From Chloroflexota bacterium (GTDB lineage Bacteria; Chloroflexota; Dehalococcoidia; UBA2979), in NCBI GenBank assembly GCA_016875635.1, contig VGPD01000014.1, positions 1 through 43,238 on the forward strand: a stretch of DNA of 43,238 nt, given 5' to 3'. The position numbers were made by a program, and so were the translations under genes. Under the pieces are notes generated by a model. It was given only the letters and a program-made list of their open reading frames with translations. It had not been told where the DNA came from and did not search any database. Positions 24,317 through 31,578 of the stretch are shown piece after piece (the first letter of the stretch is position 1; each line of letters begins with the position of its first letter).

Positions 24317-25156
24317 TCAGGCGAGCAGTGAGGCGAGCGCCGCGTCGTCCAGCGCGGCGGCGACCAGTTCGCCTGCGCGCTCAACCTTCGACGCATGTGA
24401 GAACGGCACGGTGCCGTACAGGCCCTCGATATCGCGCACGGTCTCGACGGTGCCTTCGGGAGCCAGCAGCACTGTCGTTGTGCGGTTCGCGCCGGCGCGG
24501 TCGAGGAGGTACGGGCTCGGGTCATTGCCCCCGGAGAGTACGAGGAGTTCCGCACCCGTCAGCAATGCGGCCAGACCCAGATCCGTCTTCTCAGCGCGAC
24601 AGACCACGGCCTTGCGCGGGAACCGTGCGAAGTAGGTGTCGGCGGAGTCATGGGAAATCGCGCCAATCACGACGTGTTCGATGACGGCACGGTCGCCTTC
24701 TTGTGAACGGACGAGGACGCGAGCACGTGCTGATTCCGTGATCTGGCCCACGGTGGGGGCAGCGAGCAGCCGATCCTCGGGCAACGTCCGCGAACCGCCT
24801 TTGCGGGCGCGGTTCGTGATCGTGAGCACCGCGCCGGAGGGCGCGCCGCTTCCACCATCCACGGCGACAAGCTTCGCGCCCAGGCGCGATGCCAGGGCAG
24901 CGGCGTCCGCGCCGGCCGGCGCCTCGATCACGACGACAGCCCCGTCAGGCAAGGCGCCCGCATCCAGAGGCGTACCGCTGGAGGAGCAGAAATCGAGAGT
25001 CGCGAAGACCGCTGCATCCACCGCGGCACGGCCGTCGCCAGACAGCCGCTCGATGCGGACATCGTGACCGGCGTACGCGAGGCGATGAGCGAGTCCGACG
25101 GCGACAGTGGTCGCGCCGGCGCCAGGGGTGCTGGCGGCTACCAGGATGCGGGCCAT
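24317..25156 (-). CDS. BioD-like P-loop protein with DRTGG domain
   Basis: The 279-residue product begins MARILVAASTPGAGATTVAVGLAHRLAYAG-like, a dethiobiotin-synthetase-type P-loop (ASTPGAGATT). A DRTGG domain follows (about 130-235), seen as IEHVVIGAISHDSADTYF, KAVVCRAEKTDLGLAAL and LVLSGGNDPSPYLL. This pair normally forms the N-terminal part of long phosphotransacetylases, but here it stands alone with no acetyltransferase domain. DRTGG domains also occur in CBS-DRTGG regulators. The start ATG 25156 gives the family N-terminus; GTG/ATG codons up to 25171 are possible. Function is unknown; a nucleotide-sensing or regulatory role is conceivable. The tRNA-Phe gene lies 49 bases upstream on the same strand. 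Confidence 0.75.
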   Translation of the reverse strand: MARILVAASTPGAGATTVAVGLAHRLAYAGHDVRIERLSGDGRAAVDAAVFATLDFCSSSGTPLDAGALPDGAVVVIEAPAGADAAALASRLGAKLVAVDGGSGAPSGAVLTITNRARKGGSRTLPEDRLLAAPTVGQITESARARVLVRSQEGDRAVIEHVVIGAISHDSADTYFARFPRKAVVCRAEKTDLGLAALLTGAELLVLSGGNDPSPYLLDRAGANRTTTVLLAPEGTVETVRDIEGLYGTVPFSHASKVERAGELVAAALDDAALASLLA

Positions 25157-25205
25157 CCGCCGTCCATCCATGGCCCTCGGCAGACAGATGCCGTCGAGGA
25201 GAGGC

Positions 25206-25281
25206 TGGTGCCGAGGGCCGGACTTGAACCGGCGACTCCGCGATTTTCAGTCGCGTGCTCTACCAACTGAGCTACCTCGGC
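25206..25281 (-). tRNA. tRNA-Phe (GAA)
   Basis: On the minus strand a complete 76-base cloverleaf is visible. The acceptor stem GCCGAGG pairs with CCTCGGC. The D arm is GCTC/GAGC. The anticodon stem CGCGA/TCGCG holds the loop CTGAAAA, giving anticodon GAA (Phe). The T arm GCCGG/CCGGC holds TTCAAGT. The discriminator is A, and the CCA end is encoded (25206-25208). It is the only RNA gene seen in the window. Confidence 0.97.
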
Positions 25282-25291
25282 GTTGGCCCGT

Positions 25292-25297
25292 AACGTA
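25292..25297 (-). promoter_or_regulatory. Possible -10 element of tRNA-Phe
   Basis: TACGTT on the minus strand ends 10 bases before the tRNA 5' end. It fits TAnnnT and would start a very short leader. No good -35 is visible. Confidence 0.35.
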
Positions 25298-25381
25298 TCC
25301 GACACCGCTACCGGGGGGAAGTCCACACCAGATTCGTACACCTGGGCAATTCGATATGCCGGTCGAACATTTGAGCCGTCA

Positions 25382-25407
25382 GGGGGTTCCCAGAGATGGA
25401 ATCCCCC
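25382..25407 (+). promoter_or_regulatory. Inverted repeat just upstream of the SH3b gene promoter
   Basis: GGGGGTTCC (25382-25390) and GGAATCCCCC (25398-25407) form an imperfect inverted repeat with one extra A in the right arm. It ends two bases before TACGGT (25410-25415), so it would overlap the -35 to -12 region: a candidate operator. Confidence 0.45.
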
Positions 25408-25409
25408 GG

Positions 25410-25425
25410 TACGGTTTTAGGGATG
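25410..25425 (+). promoter_or_regulatory. Leaderless-type promoter and start of SH3b gene
   Basis: TACGGT (25410-25415) is followed by seven bases and ATG 25423. The same hexamer precedes dgt. GG just before the ATG is too short for a convincing ribosome-binding site. Confidence 0.5.
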
Positions 25426-26745
25426 GGCCTACTCGAAGCACACCTGTTCGGATCCTTCCACCGGCGGACCACCGCCGGTTTCGTTGTCGCCCTGCTCGTT
25501 CTCGTTGCGAGTGCATCGGGCACACATCACGTCGAGGCGGCCGGCGGACTGCGTGTCAGCGCCCAGGGCGACTGTCTGCGCCTTCGGGCCGCCCCCGGAT
25601 TCGCCGGTGCCGTCATCGGGTGCATACCGGACGGTTCCAACCTCATCAGCGCGGGTCAGGATGCCTCGGCTGATGGGCTCGGATGGACGCTGGTCCGGTG
25701 GGAGGAGATCGTCGGCTGGGTCGCCTCGCAGTACCTGATCGCGGAAATCGCTACCCCCGTCCCGACCGCGACACCCGCGCCTTCGGCGCCCGCTGTCGTC
25801 GCCACTCGAGTGAGCGCACCCGTCGCGTTGCGGGAACCACCGGCGGGCGGCCTCACCGTGGGCCTCGTCGGTCTCGTCTCCCCTCGGGTTGTCGCCGCCG
25901 GCCAGCCGTTCGAGGTGGCGTCGCTCGCGGTGTACGACGCCGCAGCCGGACGCTTCGTCACCTACATCCCCGGTTCACCCGTCAACACCATCGAAGATGA
26001 TCCGCTGCCCGCCGGTACGGCGGTGTTCATCCGTCGTCGCGGCGACCTCCCCGCCACGCTCCCCGGCCCTGTGGCCACCCCATCGACGGCCACGGGGACG
26101 CCTTCCGTCCTGGTCGCGCCCGCACCCGGCGGAACTGCCGTGGGTGTTGCCGGGACCGGTGACCTCGCGACATTGATCGCCTCGCAGCCGTTCGCCGCGG
26201 AATCGGTCAGCACCTGGGACACGACGAGCCAGCGGTGGTTGAGCCACTTTGTGGGAGCGCCGGACTTCGCAAACACGCTGAAAAACGGACTGCTGGGCGC
26301 TGAAAGCGTCGTATTCGTGAAGCGGAGCGCGGCTGTGTCGACCGTCGTAGCGGCCGCACCGGCACCCAAGCCAGCGGCCGTCGCCCCGGCAGGGCCCGTG
26401 GCGAGCAGTGGGCTGAACACCATCTCTTACGGGCCAGCCGCGATCTCGTTCTACTACTGCACGCCGGGGATCAGGAATGGCTCCGCCGGCGACGGGGGCG
26501 GGTTCTGCGACTATATGGCGAACGGCGAACGTGTCCACGCGGGCGCCGCGTCCTGCGCGGCGTCATACATGGGCCAGCGGTTCCTCATCGCCGGTGACCC
26601 GCTGAACCGCGTCTACACCTGCAAGGACACCGGCGGTGCGGTCACCGCGGGGCACCGGGACATCTGGTTCGCAGACTCCGACGAAGGTGGCGACTGGTGG
26701 CGCGTCGTGGGGATGACGGCGGAGATCCGCGTCATCGTCCCGTAG
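25423..26745 (+). CDS. Secreted SH3b / double-psi beta-barrel-like protein
   Basis: This 440-residue protein has a signal peptide: basic start then about residues 19-37 (GFVVALLVLVASASG) with likely cleavage after VEA. An SH3b domain follows (about 45-105, GDCLRLRAAPG to EIVGWVASQYL). Two copies of an approximately 65-residue module follow: one with QPFEVASLAVYDAAAGRFVTY, another with QPFAAESVSTWDTTSQRWLS, both ending in FIRRR/FVKRS. Proline/alanine linkers separate them. The C-terminal part (about 340-440) has four Cys and a CDYMANGERVHAGAASC stretch resembling RlpA/3D-type double-psi barrels. It is probably a cell-wall-associated protein; enzyme activity is uncertain. ATG 25423 is chosen from the promoter position rather than ATG 25396. 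Confidence 0.72.
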   Translation: MGLLEAHLFGSFHRRTTAGFVVALLVLVASASGTHHVEAAGGLRVSAQGDCLRLRAAPGFAGAVIGCIPDGSNLISAGQDASADGLGWTLVRWEEIVGWVASQYLIAEIATPVPTATPAPSAPAVVATRVSAPVALREPPAGGLTVGLVGLVSPRVVAAGQPFEVASLAVYDAAAGRFVTYIPGSPVNTIEDDPLPAGTAVFIRRRGDLPATLPGPVATPSTATGTPSVLVAPAPGGTAVGVAGTGDLATLIASQPFAAESVSTWDTTSQRWLSHFVGAPDFANTLKNGLLGAESVVFVKRSAAVSTVVAAAPAPKPAAVAPAGPVASSGLNTISYGPAAISFYYCTPGIRNGSAGDGGGFCDYMANGERVHAGAASCAASYMGQRFLIAGDPLNRVYTCKDTGGAVTAGHRDIWFADSDEGGDWWRVVGMTAEIRVIVP

Positions 26746-26763
26746 TCGAGATCCGGCCGAGAC

Positions 26764-28362
26764 TCAGCGCGACCGCTTCATCGCTGGCAGTTCTCGGCGC
26801 ATCTCTTCGCGCTCGACGGCGGTGCCGCCGTCCACCTCGTACACCCTGGTCGCAACACGCTCGAGGATTGAGGCGTCGTGGCTGGCGCAGATGATGGTGC
26901 CGTCGTAGCCCTCCAGGGCAGTCAGCAGCTGGCGTCGCGTCCCCACATCGAGATGGTTCGTCGGCTCGTCCAGCAGGAGGACGTTCGAGGGCTCGATCAG
27001 GCACTTCGCCAGGGCAACACGGCTGCGCTCGCCGCCGGACAACACCGAAATCGGCTTGAAGACATCGTCCCCACGGAACAGGAAGCGGCCGAGGATATTC
27101 CGCAACCGCTCGTCCGGCTCGTCTGTCGCGACGGAGCGGACCTCCTCGATCACGCTCCGGCCCGCCTCCAACGCCTCGTCCTGGTGCTGGTCGTAGTAGG
27201 CCAGGCGGGCGCGGTCCGACCACAGGATGCTGCCGCCGGTCGGCTCAAGGCGACGTGCGATGATTTTCAGCAAGGTCGACTTGCCGCTGCCGTTGGGGCC
27301 GATCAAGACAACACGGTCGCCGCGCTCCACATGCAGCGTGACGTCCGTGAGCACCTCGTGGGTGCCGTAGGAATGGGCCACGTTCGTCACCGTGAGCAGG
27401 TCGCGCTCCGTGCGCCCGGTGGCCTGCAGCTGGAAGGAGACCGTCGTCTCACGGGTGTTCGGGCGTTCGATTCGTTCGATCTTCTCGACGGCCTTGATCC
27501 GGGACTGCACCGCGGTCGCCTTCGTCTGCTTGTAGCGGAACCGCTCAATGAACTTCGTCTGTTTGTCGAGTTCCCGTTCCTGGCGTGCGGCGGCGCGGTC
27601 CTGCTGTGCGATCCGGTCGGCCTTCTGGCGCTGGTACGCCGTGTAGTTCCCCGTGTACGAGGTAATCGTGCCGTCCTTCAGCTCGAGGATGCGCGTCGCG
27701 ACGATGTCCATGAACTCGGTGTCGTGCGTGACCAGCAGCAACGTGCCCCGGTATTCGCCCAGTTCGAGCGCGAGCCAGTCCCGGGCGGCGATGTCCAGAT
27801 GGTTCGTCGGTTCGTCCAGGACGATGTTGGACGGACGGTGGACCAGCACCTTCGCGAGCGAGACGCGCATCTGCCAGCCACCGGAGAAGTCCGCGCAATG
27901 CTTCTCTCGGTCCGCGACTGCAAAGCAGAGGCCGTCCAGCACGCGCCCGATCCGTTGGTCAATGCGATAGCCATCGAGCGCCTCGAACCGCTCGAAGAGC
28001 GCCGTCTGCTCTTCGATCAGCGCGTCGAGGTCGCCGTCGCCCGCCTCGATCTTCGCCGCGACCGATGCGAGGTCGAGCTCGATCGAGCGAGCTTCGGGGA
28101 ATGCGGTCCACAGTTCTTCGACCAGGGTGTGCTCGGGGGAGAGGCGCGCCTCCTGGTGGTGGAAGCCGATGTCGCCGCCGCGCCAGCCAGCCTTGCCGCT
28201 GTCCGGCTCTTCCTCGCCCGCAACGATCTCCAGAACCGTCGACTTCCCGGCCCCGTTGGGCCCGACGAGGCCCACCCGCTCACCGTCGCCGATGATGAAG
28301 GAGGCGTCGCGTAATACGCGCGCCCGCCCGTACGACTTGGACAGTGACTCGGCAAAGATCAT
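26764..28362 (-). CDS. ABC-F family ATPase
   Basis: The 532-residue protein has two ABC ATPase domains and no membrane segment, the ABC-F arrangement of ribosome-associated factors (EttA, Uup, YbiT, antibiotic-protection types). Domain 1 has GLVGPNGAGKST (Walker A), FSGGWQMRVSLAK (signature) and IVLDEPTNHLD (Walker B). A charged linker with DRAAARQERELDKQTKFIER follows, and then domain 2 with GPNGSGKST, LSGGERSRVALAK and LLLDEPTNHLD. Which subfamily it belongs to is not clear; the inter-domain linker is about 80 residues. ATG 28362 is set by a TAGCCT hexamer six bases upstream. The ROK kinase gene lies 45 bases upstream on the same strand. Confidence 0.9.
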   Translation of the reverse strand: MIFAESLSKSYGRARVLRDASFIIGDGERVGLVGPNGAGKSTVLEIVAGEEEPDSGKAGWRGGDIGFHHQEARLSPEHTLVEELWTAFPEARSIELDLASVAAKIEAGDGDLDALIEEQTALFERFEALDGYRIDQRIGRVLDGLCFAVADREKHCADFSGGWQMRVSLAKVLVHRPSNIVLDEPTNHLDIAARDWLALELGEYRGTLLLVTHDTEFMDIVATRILELKDGTITSYTGNYTAYQRQKADRIAQQDRAAARQERELDKQTKFIERFRYKQTKATAVQSRIKAVEKIERIERPNTRETTVSFQLQATGRTERDLLTVTNVAHSYGTHEVLTDVTLHVERGDRVVLIGPNGSGKSTLLKIIARRLEPTGGSILWSDRARLAYYDQHQDEALEAGRSVIEEVRSVATDEPDERLRNILGRFLFRGDDVFKPISVLSGGERSRVALAKCLIEPSNVLLLDEPTNHLDVGTRRQLLTALEGYDGTIICASHDASILERVATRVYEVDGGTAVEREEMRRELPAMKRSR

Positions 28363-28374
28363 GACCACAGGCTA
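28363..28374 (-). promoter_or_regulatory. Leaderless-type promoter of ABC-F gene
   Basis: On the minus strand TAGCCT (28374-28369) is followed by GTGGTC and ATG 28362. This lies in the short gap after the ROK gene, so the ABC-F gene may have its own leaderless transcript as well as read-through. Confidence 0.5.
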
Positions 28375-28407
28375 CGGTGCGCCGCCGTGGAGGGCGACCC
28401 GTCGCCC

Positions 28408-29340
28408 TTACTCCTCGCGCAACGCCCAGATCGCCGCGCCGAAGAGGCCCACATCCTCACCGAGGGCCGTGAGTTCGACCGGTACGCCGGAGGCATAACG
28501 GGGGAGCGCACGCTCCTGCACCGCCTCAACCAATGCCTCCCAGCGCGGCGCAAGTCCCTCCGCCACCCCGCCGCCGAGAATGATCGCCTCCGGATCGAAC
28601 ACCGCGAGGAGGCTCGCGATCCCGGCCGCGAGGTGCCCCATCGCCCCTCCAATGATCGCGCCGGCGACGCTGTCACCAGCGTCCGCCGCCGCGAAGACCT
28701 CCGCCGCCGTCGCCGTGGCGGAGAGCGAGGTGCTCGCACCTGCTTCCGCCGCCGCGCGGGCGGCAAGGGCGATCGCGCGGCCCGAGGCGTTTCCCTCCAG
28801 GCAGCCGGGACATCCCGCGGCGCACCGCGCACCGCCAGGCGCCACGATCAGGTGGCCGACCTCACCCGCACCGCCGGACGCCCCGAGCACCGGGCGGCCA
28901 TCCGCGATGATCCCGGCGCCGATGCCGGTGCTGACGGTCACGTAGATCAGGTGCCTCGCCCCGGAGCGTGCGCCCCAACGCGCCTCCGCGAGCGCCGCCA
29001 GCGTGGCGTCGTGCCCGACTCGCACCGGCATCCCCAGCGTCTCCGAGAGCGCCGGCGCCATCGACCGGCCGTGCCAGCCGTCCAGGTTGGGAGGGTGGCG
29101 GTAAGTCCCGTCGGTCGGGTCGACCGGCCCGGCGGTCGAGATGCCTATGGCGGAGAGGTCAGGCGCGAAGGCACGCGCCGCCACCTGCTGAAACAGGAGC
29201 GCGAGCCGCTCCGTGGCGGCGTCGAACCCGTCGGCAGGCGCCGTGGGCACACTCAGCCGCGCGAGGATGGCGCTGTCCTCGCGCACCACGGCCGCGCGCA
29301 TCTGCGTCCCACCGATGTCCGCCGCCAGCACATGCCGCAT
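28408..29340 (-). CDS. ROK-family sugar kinase (glucokinase-like)
   Basis: The 310-residue protein phosphorylates a sugar, most likely glucose or an amino sugar. ADIGGTQMRAAVV is the phosphate-binding loop; GISTAGPVD and VTVSTGIGAGI are typical ROK segments. The catalytic Asp is in VRVGHDATLAALAEA. The zinc motif, usually CxCGxxGCxE, reads CAAGCPGCLE: the second Cys position is Ala and an extra Cys occurs two residues later. ATG 29340 has GGAGGG 7 bases upstream; a start six codons earlier is possible. There is no DNA-binding domain, so it is a kinase rather than a ROK repressor. Confidence 0.88.
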   Translation of the reverse strand: MRHVLAADIGGTQMRAAVVREDSAILARLSVPTAPADGFDAATERLALLFQQVAARAFAPDLSAIGISTAGPVDPTDGTYRHPPNLDGWHGRSMAPALSETLGMPVRVGHDATLAALAEARWGARSGARHLIYVTVSTGIGAGIIADGRPVLGASGGAGEVGHLIVAPGGARCAAGCPGCLEGNASGRAIALAARAAAEAGASTSLSATATAAEVFAAADAGDSVAGAIIGGAMGHLAAGIASLLAVFDPEAIILGGGVAEGLAPRWEALVEAVQERALPRYASGVPVELTALGEDVGLFGAAIWALREE

Positions 29341-29382
29341 CGCGTATCCCTCCGCCACGAGCGAGCGTAGCGCGGGAGACGG

Positions 29383-29388
29383 TACGAT
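29383..29388 (+). promoter_or_regulatory. Possible -10 element TACGAT
   Basis: TACGAT lies 28 bases before the lipoprotein GTG at 29417 and fits the recurrent TAnnnT pattern. A GAGG site lies between, so a leadered transcript is expected. Confidence 0.4.
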
Positions 29389-29416
29389 CGCCTCCCGCCA
29401 GCTGATCGAGGATCAC

Positions 29417-30313
29417 GTGCCGTACCGTCTCGCCGCGCTCGTCGCCCTGACTCTGTTCGCGGTGGCCGCCTGCGGCGACGGCGGGACGATGTCGCGCGTG
29501 CAGGACCCGTTCTCCGGCGGCTATCCGATGTACCGCGACGAGGCGAGCGGGTTGGACGTCATCTTCGGCACGCCGGACCTGGGCGTTGGCACACAGCGGA
29601 TCGCGTTCGCCGTCCTCTCGCGCGACGGACTCGTCCGCGAACCCGCGCTACCAGTCACGGTGCGTCGCGGCGACGAACGGCAGCGTGTGACAGCCCGATA
29701 CCACCCGTTCCCGACGGGCACACGGGGCATTTACGTCGCGCAGGCGACCTTGCCGAAGGATGGCACATACGTCGTCGAAGTCGAAGTAACGCGGCCGGGA
29801 GCGAAGGTCGCGCACCTCACCTTCCCGGTCGACGTCGCTGCAAAGCCAGAGTCGATTGCTGTTGGTGACCGCGCGCCGGCAAGCCGGAATCGTCTGGCAA
29901 GCGAGGTCGCGTCGCTGGCAGAGCTGACAACTTCCAGCCAGCCGGACCCGGCGCTCTACCGCACCCGGATCGCCGACGCCGTGGCGGCTGGCCGGCCGCT
30001 GGTGGTCGTGTTCGCCTCACCGGTGTTCTGTACGACGCCCCTCTGCGGCCCGCAGGTCGAGGACCTCTCCGCGTTGGCGCGCGACTATGTGGGGCAGGCG
30101 GAGTTCATCCATGTCGACCTGTACGAGAACCCCCATGAGATCAACGGCGACCTGTCGCGCGCGCGCCGCACGCCGCTCCTCTCAGAATGGGGACTCCACA
30201 CCGACGAATGGACGTTCGTCATCGGCCCCGACGGGCGAGTGGCAGCGCGTTTCGAGGCATACGCCGTGCGTGAAGAGGTCGAGGGCGCTCTGAAGGCCGT
30301 CCTCGGACGTTAG
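29417..30313 (+). CDS. Thioredoxin-fold lipoprotein
   Basis: The 298-residue protein starts at GTG 29417 with GAGG upstream. Its N-terminus VPYRLAALVALTLFAVAAC-GDGG is a lipoprotein signal with Cys at residue 19. Residues about 45-145 form an immunoglobulin-like domain (RIAFAVLSRDGLVREPALPV, then KDGTYVVEVEVT). The C-terminal domain (about 185-298) is thioredoxin-like: GRPLVVVFASPVFCTTPLCGP carries C205 and C210 (C-x4-C), and VDLYENPHEI and WTFVIGPDGRVAARF complete the fold. The site resembles TlpA/Redoxin-type extracytoplasmic proteins; reductase or metal-delivery roles are possible. As a lipoprotein it could be a substrate of the Lit-like protein (inference). It shares TTAG 30310-30313 with the mscL stop. 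Confidence 0.85.
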   Translation: MPYRLAALVALTLFAVAACGDGGTMSRVQDPFSGGYPMYRDEASGLDVIFGTPDLGVGTQRIAFAVLSRDGLVREPALPVTVRRGDERQRVTARYHPFPTGTRGIYVAQATLPKDGTYVVEVEVTRPGAKVAHLTFPVDVAAKPESIAVGDRAPASRNRLASEVASLAELTTSSQPDPALYRTRIADAVAAGRPLVVVFASPVFCTTPLCGPQVEDLSALARDYVGQAEFIHVDLYENPHEINGDLSRARRTPLLSEWGLHTDEWTFVIGPDGRVAARFEAYAVREEVEGALKAVLGR

Positions 30314-30717
30314 GCAGCGGTCAGCGGGCTCGTGCAGTGACCGCAGCGCTTCGCCGCGCGCGGGACCTCCATTAGACACTCCGGGCACTGCCGCAGCGTC
30401 GGTTCCACGGGAGCCTCTGTGCGCGCCCGCGCCACGAGGTGGTTGACCGGCGTCACGATGAAGAAGAACAGGACCGCCGCGACGATCACGAAGGAAAGCA
30501 CGGCGTTCAGGAATATCCCAATCTCAAGCCGGCTGCCGTTCACCGTGAGCCCGATCGCCGAGAAGTCCGGTTCCCCGGCGGCGGCGGCGATGAGAGGCGT
30601 GAATATCCCTTCGACCAGCGCCGTGACGACCGCACCGAAGGCGACTCCAACGATCACACCGACCGCGAGGTCGACGACATTGCCTCGCAGCAGGAATTTC
30701 TTGAACTCGTCGAAAAT
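30310..30717 (-). CDS. mscL: Large-conductance mechanosensitive channel with zinc ribbon, ATT start
   Basis: The 135-residue channel opens under membrane tension to release solutes during osmotic downshock. The frame encodes the conserved MscL N-terminus FDEFKKFLLRGNVVDLAVGV immediately after an ATT codon at 30717-30715, exactly where family members have Met. No ATG, GTG or TTG occurs upstream in frame, and AGGAAAGGG lies 6-7 bases before the ATT. The first standard codon, GTG 30657, would remove the N-terminal helix and half of TM1. Two membrane segments and a periplasmic loop follow. The C-terminus ends in a zinc ribbon (CPEC, CGHC), as in many Chloroflexota and Actinobacteria. It lies 20 bases after the deacetylase stop, in an operon. 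Confidence 0.88.
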   Translation of the reverse strand: MFDEFKKFLLRGNVVDLAVGVIVGVAFGAVVTALVEGIFTPLIAAAAGEPDFSAIGLTVNGSRLEIGIFLNAVLSFVIVAAVLFFFIVTPVNHLVARARTEAPVEPTLRQCPECLMEVPRAAKRCGHCTSPLTAA

Positions 30718-30737
30718 CCTGCGTCCCTTTCCTGCCG

Positions 30738-31472
30738 CTACGTGCGCGCGGCCTTCATGAGATCGGAGACCGTGACCGCTCTCAGCCCGAGGCGTGCTGC
30801 CTCGTCGAGGACATCGGGGAGCACATCCACCGTGCGCCGTCGGTGCTTCCGGCCATCATGCAGGATGACGATCCGGCCGGGCTCCAGCATCTGCTTCAGC
30901 GCCCACTTCATATAGGACACCGGAGGATTCGTCGCGTCGGAGGTATACGCACTGCCGATGACGATCTGGTAACCCCGTTCATCGAGCAGGCGTCGCTGCT
31001 CCGGCCGGACGAATCCGCTCGCTGGCCGGACGAGACGGGCCGGGTTGGCCTCGCCGAGCAGCGACTCGGTGCGTTCCAACGACGTCACCGTCTCCTCGCC
31101 CGTCAGCGTCACGCCCAGGCGGTCATCCCAGAAGTGGTTCCCCACCTCGTGGCCCTCGGCCAGGATGCGGGCGTAGGTGGCAGGATGTCGCTCGACCTGC
31201 TCGCCCATGCAGAAAAAGGTCGCTTTCGCGTCGTGGGCGGCCAGGTGGTCGAGGACGGCATCGGTGTACGGAGGGTGAGGGCCATCGTCGAAGGTCAGGG
31301 CGAACAGCGGCTCGTCCGTGTCCACCTCGAAGAGCGCGCCGTAGCCCCATCGCTTCTGCATCGCGCGTGTGAGCGTGCGCGGCTGGTAGTACCACGGTGC
31401 GACCGTCGCCGCCGTGATCGCGGCGGCCGAGGCGATTCCAGCAAGGAGCGCAGCGCGCGCGGTGGGGTTCAT
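30738..31472 (-). CDS. Polysaccharide deacetylase (NodB domain)
   Basis: The 244-residue protein has an N-terminal signal anchor (residues 8-28, ALLAGIASAAAITAATVAP) and then a NodB-type deacetylase domain acting outside the membrane, perhaps on peptidoglycan or other amino-sugar polymers. Motif 1 is LTFDDGPHPP (D62-D63), motif 3 RPASGFVRP and motif 5 IVILHDGR. Motif 2, normally H-x3-H, reads GNHFWDD: H113 is present but the second metal His is replaced by Asp (D117). ATG 31472 is six bases downstream of TACGAT. The downstream mscL lies in the same operon, so both may serve envelope stress. Confidence 0.85.
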   Translation of the reverse strand: MNPTARAALLAGIASAAAITAATVAPWYYQPRTLTRAMQKRWGYGALFEVDTDEPLFALTFDDGPHPPYTDAVLDHLAAHDAKATFFCMGEQVERHPATYARILAEGHEVGNHFWDDRLGVTLTGEETVTSLERTESLLGEANPARLVRPASGFVRPEQRRLLDERGYQIVIGSAYTSDATNPPVSYMKWALKQMLEPGRIVILHDGRKHRRRTVDVLPDVLDEAARLGLRAVTVSDLMKAART

Positions 31473-31484
31473 GTCGAGATCGTA
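31473..31484 (-). promoter_or_regulatory. Leaderless-type promoter of deacetylase-mscL
   Basis: On the minus strand TACGAT (31484-31479) is followed by CTCGAC and ATG 31472. No ribosome-binding site is visible in this space. Confidence 0.55.
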
Positions 31485-31533
31485 CACCGATGGAGGAGCC
31501 CGAGGCCGTCATTTCACAACTGGCGCGCGGCGG

Positions 31534-31539
31534 TACCAT
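31534..31539 (+). promoter_or_regulatory. Possible -10 element TACCAT
   Basis: TACCAT lies 40 bases before GTG 31579. TTCACA at 31513-31518 could be a -35, but the spacer is only 15 bases. The M16 gene has its own AAGGAG site, so the transcript is leadered. Confidence 0.35.
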
Positions 31540-31578
31540 CGATCCAGCAGATTCAGCCGAACCCGCCAAGGAGCCGCT

